DNA of 64,000 nt, from contig NZ_KB908454.1 in NCBI RefSeq assembly GCF_000381965.1, forward strand, positions 62,001 through 126,000. The letters run 5' to 3'. A program made the position numbers and the translations under genes. Source of the stretch: Oceanimonas smirnovii ATCC BAA-899. Its GTDB lineage: Bacteria; Pseudomonadota; Gammaproteobacteria; Enterobacterales; Aeromonadaceae. A model generated the notes under the pieces. The model had not been told where the DNA came from. It did not search any database and saw only the letters and a program-made list of their open reading frames with translations. How positions within the stretch are numbered: position 1 is the stretch's first letter; the number at the start of each line of letters is the position of its first letter. Below are positions 63,695-64,000 of the stretch, one piece after another.

Positions 63695-64000
63695 GCGAAG
63701 AGCTTGAGCAGACCCTGCTGCAGGGGCAAGAGTGTTATCGGCTGATCCCGAGCAAGTATCCGCCAATAGACCTTTACGAAGACGTGGCCACCGCTGACGA
63801 ACTGGAAGCCGTGCATGCCGTTGAGGCCATGACTAACCCACGACTGCAGGAGCAGGCTGGTGATCTGAGCCTGGTAGCGAAAGAGGATTGGCTGGTGGGG
63901 ATCCCCCATGCCAGCTACGCCATGGCTGCGTTTACCCATATCAACCCGGAAGGGGCGCGTTTTACTACCGGTGATTTTGGCGGTTACTACTGCGCTCCTT
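63691..64000 (+). CDS. RES-domain toxin (5' part, cut by window end)
   Basis: GTG at 63691 overlaps the antitoxin stop. The 103 visible residues read QECYRLIPSKYPPIDLYEDVATADELEAVHAVEAMTNPR and later AAFTHINPEGARFTTGDFGGYYCAP, which fit the RES domain: the early Arg in YRLIPS and the RF..G..G.YY segment. RES toxins (e.g. MbcT) degrade NAD+ through ADP-ribosyltransferase-like chemistry. The catalytic Glu and Ser lie beyond the window. The gene is open to the last base. Confidence 0.87.
   Translation, partial: MSEELEQTLLQGQECYRLIPSKYPPIDLYEDVATADELEAVHAVEAMTNPRLQEQAGDLSLVAKEDWLVGIPHASYAMAAFTHINPEGARFTTGDFGGYYCAP

Overview
The window reads as chromosomal DNA of a gammaproteobacterium. Protein sequences and gene order resemble marine Aeromonadales such as Oceanimonas, Oceanisphaera or Zobellella. 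That genus-level placement is inference from conserved neighbourhoods (surE-pcm-yqaA-nlpD-rpoS, recA-recX-alaS-csrA, artPIQM, liuABCDE); no database was searched. Almost all of it is ordinary core genome, dense and well organised. Only the last 1.3 kb looks acquired.

Layout. 1-1372: end of a patatin-like outer-membrane phospholipase. 1588-4185: acnB. 4359-7533: Fur-type iron module (TonB receptor, PiuC-type dioxygenase). 7621-10226: xanthine permease xanP, yacL and ribosome-rescue factor arfB. 10405-11981: glnK-amtB behind a sigma-54 promoter with an NtrC site. 12173-16897: Fe3+ ABC transporter and a DyP peroxidase. 17065-20509: argR divergent from artPIQM across ARG-box-like sequences. 20670-21608: mdh. 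21763-28197 (minus): complete leucine/isovalerate operon liuABCDE. 28308-35499 (plus): divergent valine/isoleucine operon. 35710-39151: ETF-ubiquinone oxidoreductase divergent from etfBA, the electron sink for the acyl-CoA dehydrogenases of both operons. Together 21.8-39.2 kb forms one branched-chain amino acid catabolic island. 39208-39876: tenA. 40144-49844: pyrG, eno, ftsB, ispD, ispF, truD, surE, pcm, yqaA, nlpD, rpoS. 50070-58048: mutS, pncC, recA, recX, alaS, csrA. 58189-58573: tRNA-Ser and three identical tRNA-Arg genes. 58739-62705: a membrane protein of unknown function, oxyR, a peroxiredoxin-glutaredoxin fusion and dusA. 62706-64000: the edge of an integrated element at dusA, with a broken integrase fragment and an Xre-RES type toxin-antitoxin pair cut by the window end.

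The most unusual signal is not a gene. Six copies of a ~75-120 bp palindromic intergenic element (6638, 31042, 31217, 33732, 43218, 60684) fold into an outer stem carrying two inner hairpins. The stems differ in sequence between copies yet keep pairing, which suggests selection or a mechanism acting on structure. All six lie between co-directional genes. Two other short intergenic repeat families are present; one supplies the last codons and stop of both mutS and liuE.
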